Below are positions 1 to 10,068 of a stretch of DNA of 64,000 nt, one piece after another. Under the pieces are notes generated by a model, which saw only the letters and a list, made by a program, of their open reading frames with translations, had not been told where the DNA came from and did not search any database. The position numbers were made by a program, and so were the translations under genes. The first letter of the stretch is position 1. Every line of letters starts with the position of its first letter. The DNA is from Deltaproteobacteria bacterium (GTDB lineage Bacteria; Myxococcota_A; UBA9042): the NCBI GenBank assembly GCA_016875335.1, contig VGRO01000006.1, positions 1-64,000 of the forward strand, in the 5' to 3' direction.

Positions 1-79
1 CTTGGTCCGCGAGCTGGCGACCCACTGAGCAAGCAAACGGGCCCAAGAAATGATTGAGTAAATCATTTCCGGGCCCTAA
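1..79 (+). repeat. Partial, diverged copy of the 138-bp structured repeat, truncated by the window edge
   Basis: cttggtccgcgagctggcgacccactgagcaagcaaacgggcccaagaaatgattgagtaaatcatttccgggccctaa matches the 3' part of the copies at 2603, 46981 and 53454. Confidence 0.9.
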
Positions 80-121
80 GATCCGCACCCCGCCGCGCCC
101 CCCGCGGCCGCAGGACCCGCC

Positions 122-2602
122 ATGCCGCCGCGCCCGCTTGTCGCCACCGTCGCCGCCGTCGCCCTGACGCTGTCGGTGGCCTGCCAATCGCCCACACCGC
201 CGCCTGGCGCTGACGCGGGCGACAGCCAATGGGCCGACCTGGGGTCAACGGACAGCGCCGCCGTTCCAGCAGACACCGCCGCCTCCCCCGACAGCGCCGA
301 AGTCGCCGCCGCGCCGTGGAATCCGACGGCGACCGTGCCGCACCAGCCGGGCCCCACGGCCTCCGGGCCGCTACAGGCCGGGCTCGGCGTCGCGCTTTTG
401 CATGGCCCCATCGGCGTCAGCATGGGCGGCTTTGCCGGGCGCTTTACCGGTGTCCACACCCGCTGGAGCGGATCGCTCAAGGGCACCGCCGGCATGTATG
501 GGCGCATGACCGCGAAAGCCTTGGCGCTGCGGGTAGGCACCGAAACCCTGGTGCTGGTCAAGGCGCCGCTCTTGACCTCGGACTCGTACCTGCTGGGCCG
601 CATCGAGGCGGCGGTGCAGGCGCGCACGGGGGTCGATTTGCGCGGCCGCATCATCACCGGCGCCGGCCACAGCCACCACGAGACGGCGCGGTTCTGGCCG
701 ATTCCGCCCGGCCTCGGCGCCATCGGCATGGACACCTTCGACTACGAGGTGGCGGAGCTGCTGGCCCACCATTTCGCGGTGGCGATCCAGCGCGCGCTCG
801 CCGACCTCGGTCCCGCCGAGTGGGCGTGGGCGGCGCACGAAAACTGGGATCCCACGGGCCTCGTGTACCGCGACCGCCGCGGCGCCAACGACCCGACCTG
901 GGGCAAAGATCCGCGCCTGACGCTGGTCGGCGTGCGGCGGCCGGGGGCGACGGCGCCTTTCGCGCTGGTGGTCAATTTCCCCATCCACGGCACGGTGCTG
1001 GGCGATGACAACGATCTACACAACGAAGACGCCCCCGGCTACGTCGAACACAAGCTGGAAGACGCGTTGGCCGACGCCACCGGCAAGCCGACGACGGTGC
1101 TCTTGCTGCAGGCCGCGGGCGGAGACGCCAGTCCGGGCGGCGACCAGCTCGGCCATCCCGGGCCGGCGCGCCTTGAACGCATTGGCGAACTGGCCGCGGG
1201 CCTCATCTTGCCCAAGGTGCCGGCGCTGACCTACAAGCCCGCCATGGACTTGGCCGTGCGCACGGTGCGGTTGGACATCGACTACGACCACTTGTACGCC
1301 GACGCCGACCTCAAGGGCGAGTTCGTCAACGAGGAGAACGTGGCCTACACCTGGGGCGGCTGGCAGTGCGTGGTGCCCGGCCTCACGCCTGGCCAGTCGA
1401 TGAAGGGCAAGCCCAAGCAGTGCCTCGACCTGTCGGTGCTTTTGCCGGCCTTTGGCGAGACGCTGCCGTTTGGCGAGTTGAACCAGGTTGTGCTGACGGC
1501 CGCCAAGCTCGGCGACCTCGGCCTTATCACCCTGCCCGGAGAGCCGACCTATTCGCTGGTGCAGTTCGCGCGGCAGCAGGTCGAGGGCAAGCTGGCCGGG
1601 CTCGGCAGCTTGATGGTGGTCGGCTATGCCCAGGACTACTTTCTGTACCTGACCGCCCCGGACGACTGGATGGTCGGCGGCTACGAGTCGCAGATGAGCG
1701 TGTGGGGGCCGGCGGCCGGGCGCTTCTTTGCGCGCGGTGGCCTCGATCTGCTGACCAACCTTTGGGCGGGCAAGACCCAGCCGACGTTCTGGCAGGCCTC
1801 GCCGTACCTGACCCAGCCGGCCGCCCAACCGCCGCGGACCGAGGAGGCCGCCGTCGACGCAGGCCAGTGGGTGCAAGCGCCGCCGTTGGACGTGTCGCGG
1901 ACGCAAGTGGCGGAGTTGGCGTTCTTGGGCGGCGACCCGGCGTTCTCGATCCCGCGGGTGTCGCTGCAGCGCCAGACGGCCGATGGGTTCGTGGCCGTGC
2001 CCGCGCGCAACCTGCGCCCCGGTGCGACCTACGACAACACCCGCTACGAGATGTTGACCCTGTACCAGCCCGACCCGCCGCCGAACGCCGACACGCAGCC
2101 CAAGCGCAAACACATCTGGCGCGTGCGCTGGGAGGTGCCGATCGACTGGCCCACCGGCACCTACCGCTGGCGCATCGCGCTATACCCGCCCGAGACCGGC
2201 CACAGTCAGGCCACACAGCAATGGGAGAGCGCCCCGTTCGCAGTCCACCCGGCCGAAAAGACGACCGTGCAGGCCGAGCGCAAGGGTTCGCAACTGCTCG
2301 TCCGCGTGGACGTCCAGGGCCAGCCGTACAGTTTGGACGGCAAGCACTCCTGGCCCAAGGCCGGCTGGCGGCTGCTCGACCGCGACGAGAAACATGGCGT
2401 GCCGGCCCGGCTGCGGGCGCCGCTGCAGGTGGTGGTGCAGGCCGGCGGTCAGAAGCTGTCGTTCCCGAGCGTCGCCTACGATGCAGCGCAGAAGGCCCAC
2501 GTCGTCGAGGTCGGGCCGGCGGCGGCGGCTCCCGGGCCGTGGCAGGTGCAGGCCGAGGTCGCCGGGTCGAGCGGGCCGCTGTGGGCGGTGCAGGTGCCGT
2601 AG
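122..2602 (+). CDS. Neutral/alkaline ceramidase-like secreted lipoprotein
   Basis: 826-aa ORF; lipobox-like LSVAC; GPIGVSMGGFAGR, ITGAGHSHHE and LQAAGGDASPGGD motifs typical of the neutral ceramidase family. Confidence 0.75.
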   Translation: MPPRPLVATVAAVALTLSVACQSPTPPPGADAGDSQWADLGSTDSAAVPADTAASPDSAEVAAAPWNPTATVPHQPGPTASGPLQAGLGVALLHGPIGVSMGGFAGRFTGVHTRWSGSLKGTAGMYGRMTAKALALRVGTETLVLVKAPLLTSDSYLLGRIEAAVQARTGVDLRGRIITGAGHSHHETARFWPIPPGLGAIGMDTFDYEVAELLAHHFAVAIQRALADLGPAEWAWAAHENWDPTGLVYRDRRGANDPTWGKDPRLTLVGVRRPGATAPFALVVNFPIHGTVLGDDNDLHNEDAPGYVEHKLEDALADATGKPTTVLLLQAAGGDASPGGDQLGHPGPARLERIGELAAGLILPKVPALTYKPAMDLAVRTVRLDIDYDHLYADADLKGEFVNEENVAYTWGGWQCVVPGLTPGQSMKGKPKQCLDLSVLLPAFGETLPFGELNQVVLTAAKLGDLGLITLPGEPTYSLVQFARQQVEGKLAGLGSLMVVGYAQDYFLYLTAPDDWMVGGYESQMSVWGPAAGRFFARGGLDLLTNLWAGKTQPTFWQASPYLTQPAAQPPRTEEAAVDAGQWVQAPPLDVSRTQVAELAFLGGDPAFSIPRVSLQRQTADGFVAVPARNLRPGATYDNTRYEMLTLYQPDPPPNADTQPKRKHIWRVRWEVPIDWPTGTYRWRIALYPPETGHSQATQQWESAPFAVHPAEKTTVQAERKGSQLLVRVDVQGQPYSLDGKHSWPKAGWRLLDRDEKHGVPARLRAPLQVVVQAGGQKLSFPSVAYDAAQKAHVVEVGPAAAAPGPWQVQAEVAGSSGPLWAVQVP

Positions 2603-2740
2603 GGGACTGGAAAATAATAAGCCGATCACTCTCACATCAGGACGGAGCCGCGAGTCGGACCTTTGGTCCGCGAGCTGGCGACCCACGGAGCAAGCAAACG
2701 GGCCCGAGAAATGATTGAGTAAATCATTTCCTGGCCCTAG
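2603..2740 (+). repeat. Single copy of the 138-bp structured repeat between convergent genes
   Basis: gggactggaaaataataagccgatcac...aaatgattgagtaaatcatttcctggccctag; nearly identical to the copies at 46981-47394 and 53454-53729. Confidence 0.95.
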
Positions 2741-2771
2741 GGGAAGATGCCGCCGGCCGCACCGATGCAGT

Positions 2772-5700
2772 TCACGGCACGGGGTAGTAGACTTCGACCT
2801 CGTCCAGGGTCCAGTCATTGTAGCCACCGGCGAGGAAGCCCTGGCACTCCGGCACATTTGGCGAGCACGGCATGGAGGTCGCCGGGCAAGTGTACGTGTG
2901 ACCGAGATTGCTGAAGCCCTTTTTCATGCCGCCGTCGAGGTGGAGGTCGTGCCCGCCACCAAAGGTCGGTCCGTAGCTTGCTTGTACGTACATCGCGAAC
3001 TTGCTGTTGCACCCCTGGACGGGCAGCTTGGCGCCTTTGTTGAGTTGAAAGAGCCAATTCTCCAAGCTGGCCACATAGGACCCGCCGCCCGCCCACGACT
3101 TGGCGGCAAATCCACCGAACAGCAAACCGCTGGTGCTGTGCATGACGACCATCGACATCGGGGCGGCGTCGCACAAGGTGTGGAACACCTTTGACGAGAA
3201 GCCATCCTTGGTCGCCTTGTAGCACAGTTGCCACTTCTGCCCGGCCTTGCCATACCACGTATTGAGCTGCTGTTGCTGTGTGAAACCCAGCAGGGTCGCC
3301 CCTGCAAACGGCATGCACACGCTGGGCGGGTCCGCTCCGCACGGCGACGGAGCGCATTTGCCCTGTGCGCAGTAGTTGCCGCCGCCGCACGGCTGCCCGT
3401 CATTGGTCGGCGCGTTGGCGCACCCCTTGACCTTGTCGCAACTATCCGCCGTGCAAGGGTTGTTGTCGTCGCAGTCCTTTGCGTTGCCACCCTTGCACGC
3501 GCTGTCGGCGCACGCCTCATTGACGGTGCATGCATCGCCGTCGTCGCACGCCCCGCCGTTGGGGATCGGCGCGTTGCTGCAAACCCCGGTCTTGCTGTCG
3601 CACTTGTCGAGCGTGCACTGCTTGCCGTCGTCGCAGTCGATGGGCGAGGCGGTGCTCTTGCGGATGCGGTAGGCGTCGTACACGTAGGCCGAGCCGACGC
3701 CAGCGATGGCGATGCCGGATGGGTATTGCCAGGTGGCCGCGGTGCCGAGGCCGTCGAGCAACGACGCGGTGCCGTTGCCGGTGTCGGTGACGACCGTGCC
3801 CTTGGTGGTCAAGCGGCGCATGCGCCGGTTGTTGTAGTCCGCGACCAGAATCTGACCTTGGGAATCGACGCCCACGGCATACGGGGCGTTGAACTTGGCA
3901 GTGGCGACTGGGCCGTCCGCGTAGCCAGCAGACCCGCCAGCGACCGTGGACACCTGGCCTGCGGCGAGCTTGCGAATGGCGTGGTTGCCGCCGTCGGCGA
4001 GGTAGAGCGCACCGTCTGGCCCAAAGGCCATGCCATACACTTGGTTGGTGAACGTGGCCGAACTCGCCGCCCCATCCTGCTTGCCGGCACTGCCGCTGCC
4101 GGCAACCGTGGTCACGGTGCCATTGGTGATCTTGCGAATGCGGTAGTTGTTGACGTCGAACACGAACACCGCACCTGCGCTGTCCACCGCCACGGCCGTT
4201 GGGTAGTTGAAGCCAGCACTCGACGCCGGCCCGTCGGCATACGATGGGCTGCCCGAGCCGGCCAGCGTCGACACCTTCTGGGTCGCAGGGTCGTAGAGCC
4301 GAATTCGGTGGTTGGCGTGGTCGGCGATGACCAGCCGCCCCAGCGAGTCGAATGCCAGGCCCCACGGGTTCTTGAACTGCGCCGTCGCCGCGTCGCCGTC
4401 GGTGTAGCCTGGCTTGGTGCACTGGCCCACCTCGCTGGTCACCTTGCCCTGCGGCGTCATCTTGCGCAGACAGTGATTGCCGCTGTCCGCGAACCACAGG
4501 TCGCCGTTCTTGTCCACGACCATGCCCCAAATCTGCCCAATCTGCGCCACCGAACCCGTTCCATCCTTGTAGCCATTGGTGCTGCCCGCGACCGTGGCCA
4601 CCACCGCCTGGTCGGTCACGCACTTGCCGCCCACGCAGGTGTCGGCCGGCGTGCAGGCGTCGCCGTCCGTGCAACTGGCGGCGGTCGGGTGGTTGTCGCA
4701 GGCGCCGGTCAGCGCGTCGCAGCCGTCCCAGGTGCAAGCGTTGCTGTCGTCGCAGTTCTTTGCCGATCCGCTGCACGCCCCTTTGCCGTCGCAGGTGGTG
4801 TTGGCGGTGCACGCCGTGAAGTCGTCGCACTTGGCGCCGGCCGACAGCGGCTTGAACACGCAATTGCCCGTCGCCTTGTCGCAAGCATCGGCGGTACACG
4901 GCTGCAAGTCGTCGCACAGCACTGCGCTTTTCGGCGTCAGCTTGCGCAGCGCGTACATGTCGCCGACCACGAGGGCCTTGTTGTCGTCCCAGGTCAACGA
5001 CATCGGGCCCAGCAGGGAAAACGCCAGGGCGTCACCGGCCTGTTTGCTGGAACCGCCGCCGGCCAGCGTCGTGACCTGGTCCTTGGCGAGCAGGCGGATC
5101 CGAGCGCCGTCGGCCAGGTACAGTTCGCCATCCGGGCCAGCTACCATGCCTTGCACATTGGTGAACTTGGCCGAACTGGCCGCGCCGTCCTGAAAGCCTG
5201 AGGCGCCGCTGCCGGCGAGCGTGGTGACGGTGCCGTCGGTTTTGATCAAGCGGATGCGGTAGTTCTCGAAGTCGTACACGGCGACGTTGCCGTCGGGCAG
5301 CAGCGCCATCGCTTCCATGTAGCCGAATTTCGCTGAACTGCACGCGCCATCGGCGTAGCCACTGGAGCCCGAGCCGCACAGCGTGACAACCTGGCCATCG
5401 GGCTTGATGGCGCGCAGGCGGCGGTTGGCGGTGTCGAGCACGTACAGCCAGCCGCTGGCCTTGTCGAATGCGAGTTCCGACACCGTCGAGAATTTTGCGT
5501 CGGCAACCGGGCCATCGAGGTATCCCGCGCCCGCTGCGCCGGACCAGGTCGTCACATACCCGTCTGGCGCGACCTTGCGAATGCGGCTGTTGCCGCGGTC
5601 CGCGACGTAGAGATAGCCCTGGCCGTCCAGCACCAACCCCGCGGGGTTGTAGAACAGCGCCTTGTCCGGCGGCCCGTCGGTCGCGCCGAAGCCAGTGCTG

Positions 5701-7151
5701 CCCACGACGGTGACGATGTCGCCCTGGGGCGTGAGCTTGCGAAGGCGGTGGACATCCGCCACCCAGATCGCCCCGTCGGCGGCGCGGGCGACACTGTAGG
5801 TCGCGACGAAAAGCGCTTGGGCCGCGGGCCCGTCGGCCGTGCCGCTCTTCTCCGCGCCCGCCAACGTCGCAATGGTGTAGCCCACCGGCGGCAGGCACTT
5901 GCCGGTCGCGCACGTTTCGCCGGTGGTGCAGCCGTCGCCGTCGTCGCACGGTCCCGAGATCGGCGCGTTGAAACAGGCGCCCGTCTGCTTGTCGCAGCCG
6001 TCGTTGGTGCAGATGTCGCTGTCGGCGCAGTCCTTGAGGCTGAAGTAGTAACACTTGACGGTCTTGTCGTCGCAGGCGTTGGAGGTGCAGGCGTCGTTGT
6101 CGTTGCACACCTGGAGATCGTAGCCGGTGGCGTCGGCCTTGCACGTCGCGACTTGCGGACCCGCGCACTTCTGGCTGCCGGGCGGCCAGCAAGCGCTCGC
6201 CGCGCACGCACCGTTGACGCACGCCTGTTTGCCCGCGCTGCAATCGACAACCTTGGTCGCGCTCAGGCCCTTGGCGTCGCACTTGTGCACCTCGAAGCCG
6301 GCGCAGAAGCTGCTGTCGGGCTTGCACACCTGATCCTTGCACTGGCCGGCGTCGCAGACCTTGTCCGTGCCGCACGCAAACTGCTGCCACGACAGGCCGT
6401 TGTCGGCACAGATGGCCAACTTGCCGGCTTGGCATTCCGTGGCCTTGGGTGTGCAGATGGGCGATTTGCACACGCCGGCCTCGCACACCTGCTTGGTCTG
6501 GTTGCAGTCGGCGATGACAACCATGTTCAGGCCCTTGGCATCGCATTGCTCGGCGACGTTGCCGTTGCAGGCCTTGGCGCCGGGCGCGCAAATGGCGGTC
6601 TTGCACAGGCCCTGGTCGCACACCTTGCCACTGACGCAATCCGTCAGATACCAGGACAGGCCGTCGTTGAGGCACAGCGCCAACTGGCCGCCCTGGCACG
6701 ACGCTGCATTGGGCGTGCACACCAGCGATTTGCAGGTGCCTTTGTCGCACACCTGGCCGGTCTTGGCGCAGTCCTGGGTGGCGGTGTAGCCCAGGCCCTT
6801 GGCGTCGCACGTCTCGACCACCTTGTCGGCACACTGCTTGTTGCCCGGCGTGCAGACGGTGTCCTTGCATTGGCCCTGGTCGCACACCTTGCCGCTCGGG
6901 CAGTCGATCTTGATCCAGTCCAGGCCGCTGTTGGTGCAGATGGCGAGCTGGCCGCCCTGGCAACTGGTGCTGTTGGGGGTGCACAGCAGCTTGACGCACC
7001 CGCCATTGCTGCACACCTCGCCCGTCTTGGCGCAGTCGGCAAGCGCGGTCTGTGCCAGGCCTTTGGCGTCGCACTGCTGGACCACCGTGCCGTTGCACGA
7101 CTTGTCGCCCGGCTTGCACAGGATCGGCTTGCACTGGCCTTGGTCGCACAC
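2772..7151 (-). CDS. C-terminal part of a giant Cys-rich repeat / NHL-repeat protein; N-terminal part separated by a 177-bp insertion
   Basis: 1459-aa ORF; repeated CxxGxxCDxGxCKxxxCxPG units, NHL propeller repeats (TVAGSGSAGKQDG...FGPDGALYLADGGNHAIRKL) and DDGDACT/CDDGKQCTLDKC motifs. Confidence 0.8.
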   Translation of the reverse strand: MCDQGQCKPILCKPGDKSCNGTVVQQCDAKGLAQTALADCAKTGEVCSNGGCVKLLCTPNSTSCQGGQLAICTNSGLDWIKIDCPSGKVCDQGQCKDTVCTPGNKQCADKVVETCDAKGLGYTATQDCAKTGQVCDKGTCKSLVCTPNAASCQGGQLALCLNDGLSWYLTDCVSGKVCDQGLCKTAICAPGAKACNGNVAEQCDAKGLNMVVIADCNQTKQVCEAGVCKSPICTPKATECQAGKLAICADNGLSWQQFACGTDKVCDAGQCKDQVCKPDSSFCAGFEVHKCDAKGLSATKVVDCSAGKQACVNGACAASACWPPGSQKCAGPQVATCKADATGYDLQVCNDNDACTSNACDDKTVKCYYFSLKDCADSDICTNDGCDKQTGACFNAPISGPCDDGDGCTTGETCATGKCLPPVGYTIATLAGAEKSGTADGPAAQALFVATYSVARAADGAIWVADVHRLRKLTPQGDIVTVVGSTGFGATDGPPDKALFYNPAGLVLDGQGYLYVADRGNSRIRKVAPDGYVTTWSGAAGAGYLDGPVADAKFSTVSELAFDKASGWLYVLDTANRRLRAIKPDGQVVTLCGSGSSGYADGACSSAKFGYMEAMALLPDGNVAVYDFENYRIRLIKTDGTVTTLAGSGASGFQDGAASSAKFTNVQGMVAGPDGELYLADGARIRLLAKDQVTTLAGGGSSKQAGDALAFSLLGPMSLTWDDNKALVVGDMYALRKLTPKSAVLCDDLQPCTADACDKATGNCVFKPLSAGAKCDDFTACTANTTCDGKGACSGSAKNCDDSNACTWDGCDALTGACDNHPTAASCTDGDACTPADTCVGGKCVTDQAVVATVAGSTNGYKDGTGSVAQIGQIWGMVVDKNGDLWFADSGNHCLRKMTPQGKVTSEVGQCTKPGYTDGDAATAQFKNPWGLAFDSLGRLVIADHANHRIRLYDPATQKVSTLAGSGSPSYADGPASSAGFNYPTAVAVDSAGAVFVFDVNNYRIRKITNGTVTTVAGSGSAGKQDGAASSATFTNQVYGMAFGPDGALYLADGGNHAIRKLAAGQVSTVAGGSAGYADGPVATAKFNAPYAVGVDSQGQILVADYNNRRMRRLTTKGTVVTDTGNGTASLLDGLGTAATWQYPSGIAIAGVGSAYVYDAYRIRKSTASPIDCDDGKQCTLDKCDSKTGVCSNAPIPNGGACDDGDACTVNEACADSACKGGNAKDCDDNNPCTADSCDKVKGCANAPTNDGQPCGGGNYCAQGKCAPSPCGADPPSVCMPFAGATLLGFTQQQQLNTWYGKAGQKWQLCYKATKDGFSSKVFHTLCDAAPMSMVVMHSTSGLLFGGFAAKSWAGGGSYVASLENWLFQLNKGAKLPVQGCNSKFAMYVQASYGPTFGGGHDLHLDGGMKKGFSNLGHTYTCPATSMPCSPNVPECQGFLAGGYNDWTLDEVEVYYPVP

Positions 7152-7171
7152 GGCCCCGCTCGCGCAATCGG

Positions 7172-7352
7172 CTAGGAGCCTGTCGGCGAAACGCCAGAAT
7201 CGGCAGATTCTGGCCGACAGGCTCCTAGGCAGGCCGCGGCTGCGGCCTGCCAGCGACCGAAACTGCCTGAATTTACTTCAGACAGTTCTTGGTCGCTGCC
7301 CCGATCGCAACCAGCACGGAGCCAGTCGGACGATAGTCCGACAGGCTCCTAG
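7172..7352. mobile_element. CTAG-bounded multi-hairpin MITE-like element (element A), 177-bp net insertion
   Basis: CTAGGAGCCTGTCGG at the left end and CCGACAGGCTCCTAG at the right end; four consecutive stem-loops; removing one CTAG-to-CTAG length restores the flanking Cys-rich ORF (GLAWT-LADCASGAVCDQGQC). Confidence 0.85.
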
Positions 7353-9704
7353 CGTCCACGCCAGGCCATTGGTGTTGCAGATGGCCAGCTTGGCGCCCTG
7401 GCACTCGGTGCTGTTGGGGGTGCAAACCACATTCTTGCACAGGCCCTGGTCGCACACCTGGCCGGTCGCGCCGCAGTTGGCCACGGTGCTGACACTGGTG
7501 CCGAGGGCGTCGCACAGCTCGATGGCGTTGCCCTTGCACGCCTTTTCGTTGGGCTTGCACACGGTCGTCTTGCAGGTCCCCTTGTCGCAGACCTGGTTGG
7601 CCGCGCAGGTGGCGCTTGCGAATGCCGTGCCGTTGCTGTTGCAGGTCAGGGTCTTGTTCGCGCCGTCGCAGGTCTTTTCGCCGGGCTTGCAGATGGGCAC
7701 GACGCACTTGCCGGCCGAACACGACAGGAAGGTCTTGGTGCAATCCTGGACGGCCTGACTGGCAGTGCCGGTCGCGTCACACTGCCGCACCACGTCGCCG
7801 TCGCAGGTGAGCGCATTGGGCTGGCACACCACCGCCTTGCAGGCCCCGGCGACACACGCCGAGTAGGCAGGGCACGCGGCTTGGGTCCAGGCCATGCCGT
7901 CGAGCGCGCACGTCGCCAACTGACCTTGTTGACATTCTGTGGCGGCCGGCTTGCACAGTGGTTTCTTGCACTGCTGCTGGTGACAGACCTCGCCGGCCGC
8001 CGCGCAGTCTTTGTTCAGCTTGGGCGCCACGCCCTTGGGGTCGCACTGCATCAACTTGTCACCCGCGCACGACAGGTCGCCCGGCTTGCAGGTCGTCGGC
8101 ACGCACAGGCCGGCATCGCACACCTGGCCAAACGGGCAGGTGATCTTGGCCCACTGGCTGCCCTTGGCTGCGCACGTCGCCAACTGGTCGCCCTGGCACT
8201 CGGTGGCGCCGAGCTTGCAGATGACCGCTGCACAGGCGTTGCCCAGACATACCTTGCCGCCGGCCGCGCAATCTTCGGCGATGGTGGCGGTCAGCCCCAC
8301 GGCGTCGCACAGGCTGACCTTCTCACCCTGGCACATCTTGGTCTTGGGTTCGCAGACCATCGGCTTGCAGGTGCCCCCACCGCACGCCTGACCCGCCGGG
8401 CAGGGCACGACATCAAAGGCCAACCCCTTGGCGTTGCACACTGCAAGGTCGGGACCCTGACACACCGCCGCGCCCGGCTTGCACACGGGCGCCTTGCATG
8501 CCCCGGCATCGCACGCCTCGCCGGTCTTGGCGCAGTCGACCAGCAGCGGATTGTTGGCACCGGTTGCGTCGCACTGGTGGACTTCGCTGCCGTTGCACGA
8601 TTTCTCGTTCGGCTTGCAAATGACCTTGACACACACCGACTTGTCACAGGTCTGGCCGCTCGGGCACGGCTCAGCGGACCAGCCGAGCGCGTCGGCGTTG
8701 CAGGTGGCCAAGAGTCCCGATTGGCACTGTGTGTCGCCGGGCGTGCATGCCTTGGCCACACAGGCACCTTTGTCGCACGCTTGTTGTTGCGCTGCGCAGT
8801 CGGTGGCAATTGCCCAGTCGGTGCCGTCGACCGAACACAATGCAGACTTGAACCCCTCGCATTTCTTGGTTCCTGGCTCGCAAATCTTGGGCTTGCAGGC
8901 TGCGCCGGCGCACACCTGGCCGGCGGGGCACGCCGCGCCCACCCATTGCAGCCCGTCGCTGGCGCAGGTGGCGAGCAGGCCCGCCTGGCATTCGACGGCG
9001 CCCGGCTTGCACACCAAGGTCTTGCATGCACCCGCCACGCAGTTCTGTGCCTTGGCGGTGCAGTCCTCCTTCTTCTGGCTGGCCGTGCCGACCGGATTGC
9101 ACTGGAACACCACATCGCCATTGCACACCGACTCTCCGGCCTTGCACACGTCGGGCACGCAGGCGTTGGCGTTGCAGAACTCCGTAGCGCCGCAATCGGC
9201 GTCGTCCTGGCAATCGACACACCCGACCCCTGGCGCGCACACAAGGCCAGATTTGGCGCAGTCCTTGCTGCTGGTGCACGCCTTGGGCTTGTCGACGCAC
9301 TGCCCAAACGCGCACGCCTGGCCGTCCGCGCAATCGGCGGCCTCGATGCAATCGGCGCAGAATCCGCTCTTGGCATCGCAGACCGCGGCGGCCGAGGTAC
9401 ATTGCTTGCTGCTGGTGCACGCCACCGGGGCTACGCATTGGTTGGCCACGCATCGGCTGTGGGCGACGGGACAGTGACCTGGCATCCGGCACTGCACGCA
9501 CTGGCCGGTGGCGGGCAGGCAAGCGGGCAACGCTTTGGGGCAATCGTCGCTGGTCGCGCAGGTGGCAGAGACTTCGGGCGCGGCGTCGGCGGTGGCCTCG
9601 GCGACTGTCCACGCGTCATCGCCCGCGGTGGCCTCGTCGGTCGCGTCGCCGCCCACCGAGGCAACGTCGCCGTCGGCCGGGCCCGCATCGACCTTCTGGG
9701 TCAG
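7278..9704 (-). pseudogene. N-terminal part of the same giant Cys-rich repeat protein; truncated inside element A and frame-shifted from its signal peptide
   Basis: Same frame as 2772-7151; same Cys-rich units; ends GLAWTLGACRTIV...RTV* inside element A. The lipoprotein signal peptide MHAARTRLAYLATLFAIACDEKP at 9701-9781 is in a different frame. Confidence 0.75.
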
Positions 9705-10068
9705 GTCGCGACGGGTTTCTCGTCGCAGGCGATGGCGAACAGGGTCGCCAGATAGGCCAGTCTGGTGCGGGCGGCGTGCATGGCGGGCCTTTCGGCCACG
9801 GCGTGTGGCCGGCGTCGATCGACGTGGCGGCTGTGTAGCAGTTCTGGGGGTTGTCGTCAAGGCGTTTTCGTCGATCCGCAGGCCGGTTGCGAGGCCGCGG
9901 ACGCCAGCCGAGACGGGCCGAACGAGGCCATGCCCGGCCCCTGCGCAAGGCGCGCGCCCACACCGGTGCGCTGCGCCAATCGTGCCAAGGCGGCCTGCGC
10001 CCCGTTTGGCACCCGCGGCAAAACCGCCTACACTGGCCGCCCTCCGACCGCCGCCGTGGAGCCGCCCC

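Noticed and set aside
2603-2740. Retron or IS200/IS605-type ncRNA
   Set aside because: The two hairpins are suggestive, but no reverse transcriptase, TnpA or TnpB-like ORF is adjacent to any copy in the window, so it is left as an unassigned structured repeat.
3228-5201. 657-aa plus-strand ORF
   Set aside because: Antisense to the NHL/Cys-rich gene; low-complexity VARA-type translation with no motifs.
7172-7352. Intron or translational bypass element
   Set aside because: Exact frame restoration makes this tempting, but the palindromic ends, CTAG duplication, a related element in an intergenic site and a second frameshift in the gene favour an insertion in a decaying gene.
9701-9730. Programmed -1 frameshift joining signal peptide to mature protein
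   Set aside because: No canonical slippery heptamer was seen (GAGAAACCC context), so mutation or sequence error is more likely.
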